A DNA stretch of 64,000 bases from assembly GCA_017551725.1 (NCBI GenBank), contig JAFZKY010000063.1, positions 23,291 through 87,290 on the forward strand. The letters run 5' to 3'. Source of the stretch: Bacteroidales bacterium. Its GTDB lineage: Bacteria > Bacteroidota > Bacteroidia > Bacteroidales > WCHB1-69. Positions within the stretch are counted from its first letter, which is position 1. Each line of letters opens with the position of its first letter. A program made the translations under genes and the position numbers. Below, piece by piece: positions 34,125-42,889 of this stretch. The notes below the pieces were generated by a model. The model did no database searches and was not told the origin of the DNA. It worked only from the letters and a program-made list of their open reading frames with translations.

Positions 34125-35720
34125 ATGAAAAAAATCATTATCGTCTTAGCGTTATTAACGACCCAAGTTGGTTTTGCCCAATCAGGGATGGAAAAGTTAA
34201 TTCAAATGGCACTCAATCGTGGTGCAGATACTAATGGTATTTGTCTGATTGATAATGTGAAAGACAAGTTCATATACGAACCGGATGTTATTGCCTATTT
34301 ACAGAATAGAGGGTGTATTATACTGAATTCGAGTTCCAAAAGGTGCTTTAAGTTCGGGAATAAGGAAGATGTTGTTGACAAGGTTTCCTTTTTAAACGGG
34401 AAAGAGGGGTATGAGAAATACCATCATTGCAATGTTCGTGGGACCTTCTACCATCCTACTCCAGAGCCCCACTATAATAGGTTTGCTCCTTTAGATTTCA
34501 AAAAGATCACATCTCGAATGGATACTGTTCCATGGTCAGGGAAAATTGTTAACGGACTTCTCGATGGAGAAGGAATCGCCACTTTGGGCTTTGTCAATGG
34601 TTGGTGCGCCATCAAATGTAAGTTTCATTGCGGCATACCCGTATCGAAGCCCGAGATAATCTTTTCGTTTCCATCAAATCTCGACTATGCTTCCAAATTC
34701 CCCTTCCCTAGAGATTATGAGAAAAATAAGGAAGAACTGCAGTTGATGCTTAATCGAACGTATGATGCCACCACCGACCAGACTCTCCGCTGGGCTATTT
34801 CGGAGAATATGAAACTCTATTTCGAGGAAGAAATACGAGACAAATTTGAACCCGAATATGAAAAAGCTCTAACCTTGAATAGCCTAAAAAACATGGATTA
34901 TAACGCAAAGATTGAGTTTATTAAAAAGTTTGAGATCGATAAGAAGATTGATGAGTTGGCGGAAATAAAACTGAACTATGAACAGTTGGAAAAAAGAGAA
35001 GGAAAAATCCGTAAGTATGTGGCCAATGATGACAAAAATCTTAATTATTTTCTGGGGTGGATATCCAAAGCAAAAGAAATAATTAATGTGTATAATCTTG
35101 CAAGAAATTATTATGATGTGGTGCCGCCTCAAGGACAGAAATCCTATAGAAGAAATATAGGTATGCCATCTAATAGTTTATTTAATATATTTGTTGGTGG
35201 TTTAGATCCTGAATTTAAAGGTAAAAGGGTGAAGAACTGTATTGATAATTTGAATAGTGTCAAAGATAAAATACACGATCGGCAATCACCTTTTTGTGAT
35301 TTTTATAATGCAATATACCCAGATATCCAAGCCGCAGACCATTGGATAAACTATGAACTTGAAAATGCTCTATATAAGGCTTACTTGAAATGGAGGGATA
35401 ACTTGCCAGATATGGGTGGGGATAGTTATCAAAAATACTTGGATAAAATGTGCGACAACTGCAAGATCAATGGCAAAGAAACCACAGCGCCAGACGGTTA
35501 CGAGCCAGAAGATGACCATTGGCTTTGGGGGCATCCTGCACGTTCAAAGGAAAAAGGAATAATCGTGTTTCAAAATGGGCAAACATGTGAATGGGAGTAT
35601 ATCTATTTTAGTGATGGAAGAAGAATAGATGTGGAGGGGAATTATCGAGGAAGTTATAAAAATGAAAAAGAGATGTGGGATGACTTGCTTGCCAAATGCA
35701 AAGAGCGTTTTTGCCGATAA
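34125..35720 (+). CDS. Exported protein of unknown function with MORN-like segment
   Basis: 531 residues from ATG 34125 (MKKIIIVLALLTTQVGFAQ, a signal peptide); the frame opens earlier at 34095 without a plausible start. Visible features: a short MORN-like stretch GKIVNGLLDGEGIATLGF (about 150-170), a Lys/Glu-rich helical middle (about 215-330), and a Cys-containing C-terminal part (CDNCKINGKETTA; KCKERFCR). Base composition is clearly more AT-rich than the surrounding housekeeping genes, so recent acquisition is possible. No family recognised. Confidence 0.8.
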   Translation: MKKIIIVLALLTTQVGFAQSGMEKLIQMALNRGADTNGICLIDNVKDKFIYEPDVIAYLQNRGCIILNSSSKRCFKFGNKEDVVDKVSFLNGKEGYEKYHHCNVRGTFYHPTPEPHYNRFAPLDFKKITSRMDTVPWSGKIVNGLLDGEGIATLGFVNGWCAIKCKFHCGIPVSKPEIIFSFPSNLDYASKFPFPRDYEKNKEELQLMLNRTYDATTDQTLRWAISENMKLYFEEEIRDKFEPEYEKALTLNSLKNMDYNAKIEFIKKFEIDKKIDELAEIKLNYEQLEKREGKIRKYVANDDKNLNYFLGWISKAKEIINVYNLARNYYDVVPPQGQKSYRRNIGMPSNSLFNIFVGGLDPEFKGKRVKNCIDNLNSVKDKIHDRQSPFCDFYNAIYPDIQAADHWINYELENALYKAYLKWRDNLPDMGGDSYQKYLDKMCDNCKINGKETTAPDGYEPEDDHWLWGHPARSKEKGIIVFQNGQTCEWEYIYFSDGRRIDVEGNYRGSYKNEKEMWDDLLAKCKERFCR

Positions 35721-35737
35721 TTTCTCGCAAAAAACTA

Positions 35738-35788
35738 CTAAACCCACAAGCCATTGGCCTGCGACCGTTGTTGTATGGTTTGTGGGTT
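35738..35788. repeat. 14-bp inverted repeat downstream of the unknown exported gene
   Basis: Arms AACCCACAAGCCAT and ATGGTTTGTGGGTT differ only by one wobble pair and flank a loop of about 20 bases. Possibly part of a terminator or a protein-binding site for the plus-strand gene ending at 35720. Confidence 0.6.
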
Positions 35789-35803
35789 ATGTTGGAGATT
35801 CTA

Positions 35804-35827
35804 GTGGTTTTTGCTAGCAAAAACCAC
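35804..35827. repeat. Perfect 11-bp inverted repeat
   Basis: GTGGTTTTTGC and GCAAAAACCAC around a 2-base centre (TA): a near-perfect palindrome between convergent genes. The tiny loop makes a DNA-level site or cruciform as likely as an RNA hairpin. Confidence 0.75.
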
Positions 35828-35904
35828 CAGAATGGTGCGGTCCTTATAGCGTAGATGGGGAAGATGGGCGGCGGGGATGATGCATTAAATGAGGTCCACA
35901 AAAG

Positions 35905-35930
35905 AAAACGGGACCTTTCGGCCCCGTTTT
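35905..35930. terminator. Bidirectional terminator between convergent genes
   Basis: 11-bp stem with one mismatch (AAAACGGGACC / GGCCCCGTTTT) and a TTTC loop. It has T-runs on both strands, 33 bases past the stop of the kdd gene on the minus strand. Confidence 0.85.
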
Positions 35931-35962
35931 CCTCGTCAAAAATTATTACTATATGGTGCAGG

Positions 35963-37036
35963 TTATGCGTAGAGCTCTTCGAAGATCTTGCGAAGCTCAG
36001 GGCTTTCGCGAAGCTCTTGCAAAGTAAACTCGGCATGACCTTTCGTATAGCCATTGCCCATGATCATGTTCACATCGCTGCCAATGCCCTCGGCGCCGAG
36101 GCTGGCCTTCGTGAAGCTGGTTGCCATGGAGAAGAAATAGACGATACCATCGTCCTTGGTGCAGAGCACGGCGGTCATCTCCTGGTCAGGAACATTGACA
36201 CAGTTGATGGTGACATCCGCCATCTTGCCGTCAGTGAGTTTCTCAACGAGTTCATAGACCTGCACGGGGGTCATGCCGGCAGCAGACTCGACCACATCGC
36301 AGAAGCCAAGGTCCTTGATACGCTGCGTGCTCTTCGGGCTGTTGGCGATGCCGATGACCTTACCGGTGACACCGACGCGCTTTTTAGCCTCGTAGCAGCA
36401 GAGCATACCGGACTTGCCACCTGCACCGAGGATGAGCACTGTCTGGCCATATTGGCACAACTTGGCGGTCTGGGCCGGAGCACCGGCAACATCCAGAGCG
36501 CTCAGAGCGAGTTTCTCCGGCATGTCGGTCGGGATCTTGGCGTAGATGCCGCTCTCGAACAGGATAGCCTTGCCCTTGATGTCCACCTGGTCCACATCCG
36601 GACGGATCTCCAGAATCTCGTCGATGCGCAGCGGGGTGAGGCTGAGGCTGACAAGGGTAGCAATACGGTCGCCCTCCTTCAGGTCGATTTTGCCTTTCAG
36701 AGCATCACCGATCTTCTCAACCTTGCCGAGCAACATACCACCAGAGCCAGTACGACGATTGCGGTGTTTGCCCTGCAATTCCACGTTCAACAACATTTCT
36801 TTCTTCACTTCCTCCATCACTTGTTCCACAGAAGCGCCGGGACCGGCCTGCTCCTTGGCATAATTGTGAATGTCCGTGAACGAAGCGGAGTCGATATTCA
36901 GCGTCTGCACGTCAATGAGAATCTCATTGTCGTAGATTTCATCCATGTTGTTGTCAATCTTATTAGCCGGCTGCGGGAGCACACCCTTCGGCTCAATCAC
37001 ACGGTGAGTACCGTATTTATTACCTTTTTTCTGCAT
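35963..37036 (-). CDS. kdd: L-erythro-3,5-diaminohexanoate dehydrogenase
   Basis: 357 residues. Kdd oxidises L-erythro-3,5-diaminohexanoate to 5-amino-3-oxohexanoate with NAD+, a middle step of lysine fermentation to acetate and butyrate. Family features: N-terminal NKYGTHRVIEPKGVLPQPA, ELQGKHRNRRTGSGGMLLG, and the nucleotide-binding VLILGAGGKSGMLC near residue 200. Length matches the family (~345-360). In many Bacteroidota and Firmicutes kdd lies with kamA/kamDE/kce; here it stands alone, followed by a terminator. A -7 box is at 37092-37099. Confidence 0.9.
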   Translation of the reverse strand: MQKKGNKYGTHRVIEPKGVLPQPANKIDNNMDEIYDNEILIDVQTLNIDSASFTDIHNYAKEQAGPGASVEQVMEEVKKEMLLNVELQGKHRNRRTGSGGMLLGKVEKIGDALKGKIDLKEGDRIATLVSLSLTPLRIDEILEIRPDVDQVDIKGKAILFESGIYAKIPTDMPEKLALSALDVAGAPAQTAKLCQYGQTVLILGAGGKSGMLCCYEAKKRVGVTGKVIGIANSPKSTQRIKDLGFCDVVESAAGMTPVQVYELVEKLTDGKMADVTINCVNVPDQEMTAVLCTKDDGIVYFFSMATSFTKASLGAEGIGSDVNMIMGNGYTKGHAEFTLQELRESPELRKIFEELYA

Positions 37037-37091
37037 ATTTTGTTGATTTATAAAATTATACTGAAAATACCGTTTGTATTATCAAGAGTTG

Positions 37092-37099
37092 CAAAAATA
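37092..37099 (-). promoter_or_regulatory. -7 box of kdd
   Basis: Reads TATTTTTG on the minus strand, 56 bases before the kdd ATG. Further upstream at 37151-37160 is a perfect 10-bp palindrome CTAACGTTAG, a possible operator. Confidence 0.5.
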
Positions 37100-37208
37100 A
37101 GTTTTTTTTCAACTAAAAATGTCCTTCTTCGAAAAAAATTAATTCACATTCTAACGTTAGCAACCCTTTTCAAGCAGTAACTTGCAGAGGCTCAGCACAC
37201 GACACGTT

Positions 37209-37997
37209 CTATCGGGTCTCATCCCCGGCGGTCTCTTCCGCCATCGAACGAATATAATTGCTCACCGTTTCATATATCCGCCGATGCTGCGGGTTCGCAA
37301 GCGCCTGAAGATGTTTCTCCATCACCCTTCGGTCATCGCGTTTTGCGGGACCAGTCTGCGCCTCGCGCGGCGACATACTATCCAGCTTGTCCAACGTCTG
37401 CTGCATAAGAGGACGCAGCAAGTCCAAGTTCATGCCGTTGTTCTTCAAGATGTCATCGGCGATGGTGAACATGGCGTTGGAAAAATTGCAAGCGAATACG
37501 GCCGCCAGATGCGCCACCGCACGCTGCTGCTCCGACAATCGGCAGCAACGATCCGACAGCGCCGCCGCCAACCGCTCCACCTTGTCGAGTGAGGCTCCCA
37601 AATGGTCAGTTTCCAGGCAAACAGGCACCTGCAAGCCCTCATACACCGTATCTTTGGAAAACGTCTGCAAGGGATACAGCACGCCATACTCCCGGGCATA
37701 GCCCTCGAACACCCGCTGCGACACCGAACCCGCCGTATGGAGGGCCACCGGCATCGTGAACGGAATCCGGGGCAGCAGCTCGCGGTAAGCATCATCCGCC
37801 ACGGAGAAGAGATACAGCGAGGCTTCCGGCGACAGTTGTCCGATATCGTCAATGGCCTCCGCCCCTACCCTGTCGGCGAGGCGGCGGGCGTGGTCAAGGT
37901 TGCGGCTATAGACCTGACCGATACGAAATTCCTGGGAATCCCGCAAGCGATGGGCCATCCAGGCCGCCACATTTCCGGAACCAACCAGCGCAATCAT
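37209..37997 (-). CDS. Rossmann-fold / DUF2520 NAD(P)-binding protein
   Basis: 262 residues from ATG 37997; the frame also opens at a TTG three bases earlier. MIALVGSGNVAAWMAHRL is a dinucleotide-binding Rossmann start, and the C-terminal half (HLAAVFACNFSNAMFTIADDIL) is the helical DUF2520 domain. The plan resembles 6-phosphogluconate or pyrroline-carboxylate-type reductases; the substrate is not known. Its ATG overlaps the TGA of the upstream uridine-kinase-like gene by one base (TGATG arrangement), so the two are translationally coupled. Confidence 0.82.
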   Translation of the reverse strand: MIALVGSGNVAAWMAHRLRDSQEFRIGQVYSRNLDHARRLADRVGAEAIDDIGQLSPEASLYLFSVADDAYRELLPRIPFTMPVALHTAGSVSQRVFEGYAREYGVLYPLQTFSKDTVYEGLQVPVCLETDHLGASLDKVERLAAALSDRCCRLSEQQRAVAHLAAVFACNFSNAMFTIADDILKNNGMNLDLLRPLMQQTLDKLDSMSPREAQTGPAKRDDRRVMEKHLQALANPQHRRIYETVSNYIRSMAEETAGDETR

Positions 37998-39661
37998 CAA
38001 TAGGAGAATTTGCTGCCACCCACGAACTCGCGAAGGATGGAGGTGCCGGGCACCTTCTCTTCGGGTATGGACTTGAAATAGGACAAAAACTTGCGCAGGC
38101 GCACCGCTTCAGCGTATTCAGGTAAATTTTCCGGCACCGCATCCAGAATCGACATGGCGTACGGCTTCAGCAGGCCGAGCTCGAAAATCAGCGACGTGTT
38201 GATCATCTCGTCGGCATTCTCCTGGAACGGGAAAATGTTCTTTTCCTCCCCGTTGCGAACGCTCCGCCAGCGACGCAGCGTTTCCACCGCCGAATAGCCA
38301 CGATAGTTGTAATCGCGCACAATGCGGCGTATCAAACGGTTATCAGCCGTGGGGATGGGATTCTGCCGGTCAATGGAGATGGAGGTCAGCGCCGACACGA
38401 AAATCTTGAACTTCACCTCGTCGGGCACCTGCTCCGTAAGCCTAGGATTCAGGCAGTGGATGCCCTCAATGACCATGATGGACTTGTCGTCCAGCTGGAT
38501 AGACTTGCCCGTCCAGAGTTTGGTTCCCCGAGTAAAATCGAAAGTTGGCAGTTCCACGCGCTCGCCCGCGATGAGGCGCGACAATGTATTATTGAACAGC
38601 GGCAGGTCCACAGCTTCGAGAGCCTCAAAGTCGAACTTGCCATTCTTGTCCCGGGGTGTTTCGTCACGCTCCACGAAGAAGTCGTCCACGGAGATCTGCA
38701 CGGGATGGTAGCCATGCACGGCCAGTTGCACCGACAGTCGCTTGCAGGTGGTGGTCTTGCCCGAACTAGACGGGCCGCTGATGAGCACCATCTTCACGTT
38801 GCCCCGCTGATGGATAGCGTCGGCCACGGCGGCGATGCGCTTCTCCTGGAAAGCCTCTGCCACCAACACGGTAGGCAGCACATCGCCCTCCTCTACAATA
38901 CGGTTGAGATCGCTCACGTGCGGCACGCCCAACTGCTCAGCCCATGCCTTGTTCTCCTTATACACGGAAAACAACTTCGGCATCTGCCGTGTCTTGGGCA
39001 ACACGTTGATATTCTTGGTGGAGGGCAGCTTCAACAAGAGGCCGTCCTCGTATTTCTCCAGTCCAAATGTCTTCAAATAGCTCGTGGAAGGAACCATGAA
39101 GCCGTAATAATAGTTGATGGTATTCTCCAATTTATATACAGAAGTATAAATGCGGTCGCGGTTTTTGAAGAGCTCGTATTTGTCCTCCAGCCCATATTCC
39201 TGGAACTTGCGGATAGCATCGGGCGTGGGCAGGCCCACCCGCTCGAAGGGGATGTCGCGTTCCACGAGCGAGAACATGTGGTTGCGCATCTTCTTTACAA
39301 GTTCCTCCGTGAGCGGCTCGTCCATCTGCTCCAGACGGCAGAAGCGCCCGCCAGAGATGGAGTGCTTGATGTGCAGTTTCACCTTCAGGGGCAGCAGGTC
39401 ATGCACTGCCTTGCAGAGCAGGAAATAGAGCGAACGTATATACATGTCGCGACCGTAGGTGGAATAATAGTCGAAAAACTCGATGACCGCCGGCTTGTGA
39501 ATCTGATACGTCAAATCGCGCACCTTGTTGTTCACCAACGCCCCGAGAAATACATTCTCGGACTTCACATCTTCTTTTTTAAGAAACTCCAACAAGGTCA
39601 TGCCGTAGGGCACCTGCACTTCCGTTTTGATATTCCGACAAAAAATTGGGATTGTTTGCAT
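37997..39661 (-). CDS. Uridine-kinase-like protein with N-terminal TGS-like domain
   Basis: 554 residues. The N-terminal ~60 residues (VPYGMTLLEFLKKE) look like a TGS domain and residues about 75-230 resemble the ThrRS second additional domain. The C-terminal half is a P-loop kinase of the uridine kinase/phosphoribulokinase family: ISGPSSSGKTTTCKRL near 295-302, then SVDDFFVERDETPRDKNG, FDFEALEAVDLPLF, and VIEGIHCLNPRLTEQ. It should phosphorylate a nucleoside or related substrate; the true substrate of this fused architecture is not known. It is the upstream partner of the DUF2520 gene. Confidence 0.85.
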   Translation of the reverse strand: MQTIPIFCRNIKTEVQVPYGMTLLEFLKKEDVKSENVFLGALVNNKVRDLTYQIHKPAVIEFFDYYSTYGRDMYIRSLYFLLCKAVHDLLPLKVKLHIKHSISGGRFCRLEQMDEPLTEELVKKMRNHMFSLVERDIPFERVGLPTPDAIRKFQEYGLEDKYELFKNRDRIYTSVYKLENTINYYYGFMVPSTSYLKTFGLEKYEDGLLLKLPSTKNINVLPKTRQMPKLFSVYKENKAWAEQLGVPHVSDLNRIVEEGDVLPTVLVAEAFQEKRIAAVADAIHQRGNVKMVLISGPSSSGKTTTCKRLSVQLAVHGYHPVQISVDDFFVERDETPRDKNGKFDFEALEAVDLPLFNNTLSRLIAGERVELPTFDFTRGTKLWTGKSIQLDDKSIMVIEGIHCLNPRLTEQVPDEVKFKIFVSALTSISIDRQNPIPTADNRLIRRIVRDYNYRGYSAVETLRRWRSVRNGEEKNIFPFQENADEMINTSLIFELGLLKPYAMSILDAVPENLPEYAEAVRLRKFLSYFKSIPEEKVPGTSILREFVGGSKFSY

Positions 39662-39666
39662 TTTTG

Positions 39667-39715
39667 CAATTAATAATTAACAATTAATAATTAATAGTTT
39701 ATAGTTTAAATTACA
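39667..39715. repeat. AATTAAC-type intergenic spacer repeat
   Basis: AATTAATAATTAACAATTAA-type units continuing into TTTATAGTTTAAA, upstream of the uridine-kinase-like gene and downstream of recF. Confidence 0.7.
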
Positions 39716-39737
39716 TCAGGGTGTCTAAAGTTCAAAA

Positions 39738-40844
39738 TCATAGTTCATTGTTCATCTCCTCCTTTATTTCCACAATCTTATGTTGGATGCCATACTCGGT
39801 GAGTATCTGGCGCACGCGGTCACCGTCGGTGTCGGTGAGGAATACTTGGCCGAAATGGTCGTCGCCCACCATGCGAAGCAGTTCGGCGATGCGGGTCTTG
39901 TCCAGCTTGTCGAAGATGTCGTCCAGCAGCAGGATGGGTTTCACCTTCTTGCGGGCGCAGGAGTAGTCGAACTGGGCGAGGCGCAGGGCCAGCGAGAAGG
40001 ATTTCTGCTGCCCTTGTGAACCGAATCGACGGATGGGCTGGCCATTGATGGTGAAGAGGTAGTCATCCTTGTGGACTCCGAAGTTGGTGAATCCGCTATG
40101 CAGATCCGACTGCGCCGTCTGCTGCAAACCTTCGGCATACGTGGCCGTCTGCAGTCCCGACTTGTATTGGATGGACACCTCCTCCGAGCCGTGGGAGAGG
40201 CGGCGATAGTGATCCTGAAACACAGGAAGCATATCCACGATGAAGGCCTGCCGGCAGGTGAAGAGATGATGGCCCAGCGGGATCATCTGGTCATCCAGAA
40301 TGCGTAGCAGGTCGGCATTCGTGCGGTGCTGTTCCAGCATCTGCTTGAGCAGAGCATTGCGTTGCATCAGCAGTTTGCGGTAAGCAATAAGATGCTGCAA
40401 GTACTCGGCATCGAACTGCGAAATGATGGTATCAAAGAAGCGCCGGCGCGTGTCGCTCACCTCGTTGATGATGTCGCTGTCGTAGGGCGACACCATCACC
40501 GACGGGAAAAGCCCGATGTGCGCACTGAGGCGAGTGTATTCCTTCTTGTTGGCCCGCATCGACTTATGACCGTTCTTGTAGGTGCAACTCACCTGCGTGC
40601 GGTTCTGCGTCTCGCGCTGCACGAAATCACCGTGAATGGCAAAGAAGTCGGTGTCAAAGCGCACAGAATAGACATCCTGGGCGGCAAAATAACTTTTGCA
40701 GAAGGAGAGATAGTACACCGCATCCAGCAGGTTGGTCTTGCCGCTGCCGTTCGGCCCGACGATGGCGTTCACGTTCTCGTCAAAGTCGAACTCGGCCTCC
40801 TCGTAGCTTTTGAAATTCGTAAGTTTCAGGTGCGTCAGGTACAC
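39738..40844 (-). CDS. recF: DNA replication and repair protein RecF
   Basis: 368 residues, apparently starting with GTG at 40844 (MYLTHLKLTNFKSYEEAEF); no better ATG is seen upstream. The SMC-like ATPase loads RecA at gaps. Walker A is GPNGSGKTN (residues 30-37), the signature region is GSQGQQKSFSLALRLAQF and Walker B is PILLLDDIFDKLD. Length is normal. The upstream gap (40845-40981) is filled with AATTTAC/AATTAAT repeats. Confidence 0.95.
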   Translation of the reverse strand: MYLTHLKLTNFKSYEEAEFDFDENVNAIVGPNGSGKTNLLDAVYYLSFCKSYFAAQDVYSVRFDTDFFAIHGDFVQRETQNRTQVSCTYKNGHKSMRANKKEYTRLSAHIGLFPSVMVSPYDSDIINEVSDTRRRFFDTIISQFDAEYLQHLIAYRKLLMQRNALLKQMLEQHRTNADLLRILDDQMIPLGHHLFTCRQAFIVDMLPVFQDHYRRLSHGSEEVSIQYKSGLQTATYAEGLQQTAQSDLHSGFTNFGVHKDDYLFTINGQPIRRFGSQGQQKSFSLALRLAQFDYSCARKKVKPILLLDDIFDKLDKTRIAELLRMVGDDHFGQVFLTDTDGDRVRQILTEYGIQHKIVEIKEEMNNEL

Positions 40845-40860
40845 GAGAGGGAATCAGGTT

Positions 40861-40981
40861 TTACAATTTACAATTTACAATTTACAATTAATAATTAATA
40901 GTTAAAAATTAATAGTTGATGAGCGGGTGAATTTGTTTGTTAGAATTAAATAATCCAGCACTATTCACTAATCACTAATCA
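40861..40981. repeat. Spacer repeats between recF and the M49-type peptidase gene
   Basis: Tandem TTTACAA units (40861-40890) and AATAATTAATAGTT units (to about 40920), then tandem TCACTAA units near 40965-40981, the same type as those at 2710-2760. No gene. Confidence 0.75.
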
Positions 40982-42631
40982 CTACTTCAGTCCCAGCACG
41001 TCCAGACCTTGGCGGAAACGGATATCACGCGGGATGCCTGCTTTGTTAATGCGGTCGAGGTCCTTCTGCAAATCCGCTTTGATAGCTCCATTCTCCTTAC
41101 TGTATTGGGCGGCAAACTCGAAGTCACCGGTGGCTTGGGTTTTGAGAATCAAGGCGATCCAGCCTTCCATAGCCTTGCGGGCCTTCTCATAATTGATATG
41201 GTATGTACCGTTGCCGTTGCGGGTAAACGCACCGTTCTCGAACATATAGTTGTAGCACATCATGTTGGCGATGCCGTGCGCCTCCGATGCGCCGAAACGC
41301 ACGCTACGCAACAGACCGACAATGTAGGTGGTGATGGCTTCCTCTACCGTGATGTCAGAGATTTCGCCCTTCTCGATAAGATTGCACACGAGGTTCAAGC
41401 CGATGATGTCGGCCTTGGCCTCCTCCCAGCTGGAGTTCTCGGTTTGCATGGCCTCGTCCACGCTGCCCTTGCCGTTGATGGTTTGTTTTACACCAAGGCC
41501 GTGGGCCACCTCGTGGAAGGTCACGTTCCAGAAGAAGGCGTCAAAGCTGATGTTGTTCTGCTCTGACGGCTCGATGATCATCTCGCCGATGGGCTTCATG
41601 ATCTTGTCGAACTTGGCCTGCATGGCGTTGCGCAGTTGGAAACGGCGTGAGCCCTTCTTGGCCTGCACATTGTCGTCGTTGGGGAGATTGATGGCGATGG
41701 TCTTGCCACCGGCGTTGCAGTCGCCGCCGTAGAACACCACATCATAGAGGTTCATGTCGCTGGAGGTGCCGGGCACGTACGTTTTGTGCGCGGGATCGCA
41801 AGGCAGTTCTTTCTGCAACTGGGGCAGCATCTTCACGAATTTGGCCAATTTTGTACTGGCATCCACATCCTTCACCAACACAAAAGCCTCCCATGAGGTC
41901 TTCACCGAGTTGAAGCCGTCGTCATAGTTCTCGATGGGACCGAACACAAAGTCGATATTGGAATTGCGCAGGTCCATCCAGGCCATGTCGCTGGGGAAAT
42001 AATCGTTAGTCTGCAGCGATTTCTTGCGCTCCACCAAGTACTTTTTCATCGTGGGGTTATCGGCAATTTCAATAGCCTGGTCCAGGAGTTCGCACACGCG
42101 GTCCAACTTCTCCTTATAAGCCTCATAGTAGCCAACGGTTTTCAGTTTGCCGTCCGCATCGCGGGTGAGGATCGTGTAATGCGAGGACTTGAGCGGGTCA
42201 GCGAAGGCATCGTACTCTGCCTTGGTGATGTCCTGCGGATAGTAGTTGGCCATCGCGGGGCGCGGGCCGTAGCCGGGCACGAAGGGTTTCTCCTCGTTGA
42301 GGCGGTCCCACGGACCGTAGTTGATCATCGCAAACTCTTTCATCCACGGGTCAGAGATGGTGTCAAGGATGGATTTGTCGCCGAAGGTCTGCTCCCAGAA
42401 GAGATCGTCCATGATTTGTCCAATCTCGAAGAAGATGGGCAGAAGTTGGCGCTCGCTCTCGGAGAGTTTCGAGAGGTCGGCGGTGAGGTCGAACCAGGCG
42501 TATTCCTCCACTTTCTGCTGGAGTTCGCTCTTGGATTCCTCTTGGGGGTTGTTGGATTTCTTCTCCTTGCAGGAGGTTGTAATCAGTGCCAGACAGGCGA
42601 ATGCGATTACCATAGCGGTGATTTTTCTCAT
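40982..42631 (-). CDS. Lipoprotein dipeptidyl-peptidase III-like metallopeptidase (M49)
   Basis: 549 residues. MRKITAMVIAFACLALITTSCKE gives a lipobox (TTSC), so the enzyme should be lipid-anchored in the envelope. The zinc motif is HEVAH (His373 to His377), with a second metal ligand in EEAKAD (about 403-408). The M49 family usually has HExxGH; the five-residue HExxH form is known from Caldithrix DPP III and from plant Nudix-DPP III proteins. A typical metallopeptidase of peptide-using Bacteroidota. Dipeptidyl activity is inferred. Confidence 0.82.
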   Translation of the reverse strand: MRKITAMVIAFACLALITTSCKEKKSNNPQEESKSELQQKVEEYAWFDLTADLSKLSESERQLLPIFFEIGQIMDDLFWEQTFGDKSILDTISDPWMKEFAMINYGPWDRLNEEKPFVPGYGPRPAMANYYPQDITKAEYDAFADPLKSSHYTILTRDADGKLKTVGYYEAYKEKLDRVCELLDQAIEIADNPTMKKYLVERKKSLQTNDYFPSDMAWMDLRNSNIDFVFGPIENYDDGFNSVKTSWEAFVLVKDVDASTKLAKFVKMLPQLQKELPCDPAHKTYVPGTSSDMNLYDVVFYGGDCNAGGKTIAINLPNDDNVQAKKGSRRFQLRNAMQAKFDKIMKPIGEMIIEPSEQNNISFDAFFWNVTFHEVAHGLGVKQTINGKGSVDEAMQTENSSWEEAKADIIGLNLVCNLIEKGEISDITVEEAITTYIVGLLRSVRFGASEAHGIANMMCYNYMFENGAFTRNGNGTYHINYEKARKAMEGWIALILKTQATGDFEFAAQYSKENGAIKADLQKDLDRINKAGIPRDIRFRQGLDVLGLK

Positions 42632-42669
42632 AATTTATAGGGTTTAGAACATTTCAAAAAAAACGAGCA

Positions 42670-42677
42670 CAAAAGTA
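42670..42677 (-). promoter_or_regulatory. -7 box of the M49-type peptidase gene
   Basis: Reads TACTTTTG on the minus strand, 39 bases before the ATG at 42631. The remaining gap up to 42889 is AT-rich; it should hold the promoter of the giant gene, but I see no TAnnTTTG match for it. Confidence 0.55.
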
Positions 42678-42889
42678 CAAAAATTCAATTACTGTAGGCC
42701 GACAAAAAAATTACAAAAACTTATCAACAGACACTTGTGGATAAAAATAAAAATCGTTATTATTGCCGTTTTGTTTCACACAATATTATTGTATAATATA
42801 GTAAGTATCGTATTCCCCGATCAATACAGGGTTAAAGCACGTTTAAAACAAATTAAAACACCTTTAGACAACAACAAAGAGAACGATAT

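Noticed and set aside
35855-37180. 441-codon plus-strand open frame opposite kdd
   Set aside because: Kdd is a full-length, recognisable enzyme on the minus strand with its own promoter and terminator.
38456-39673. 405-codon plus-strand open frame opposite the uridine-kinase-like gene
   Set aside because: The minus-strand protein has a complete P-loop kinase; the plus frame has no domain features.
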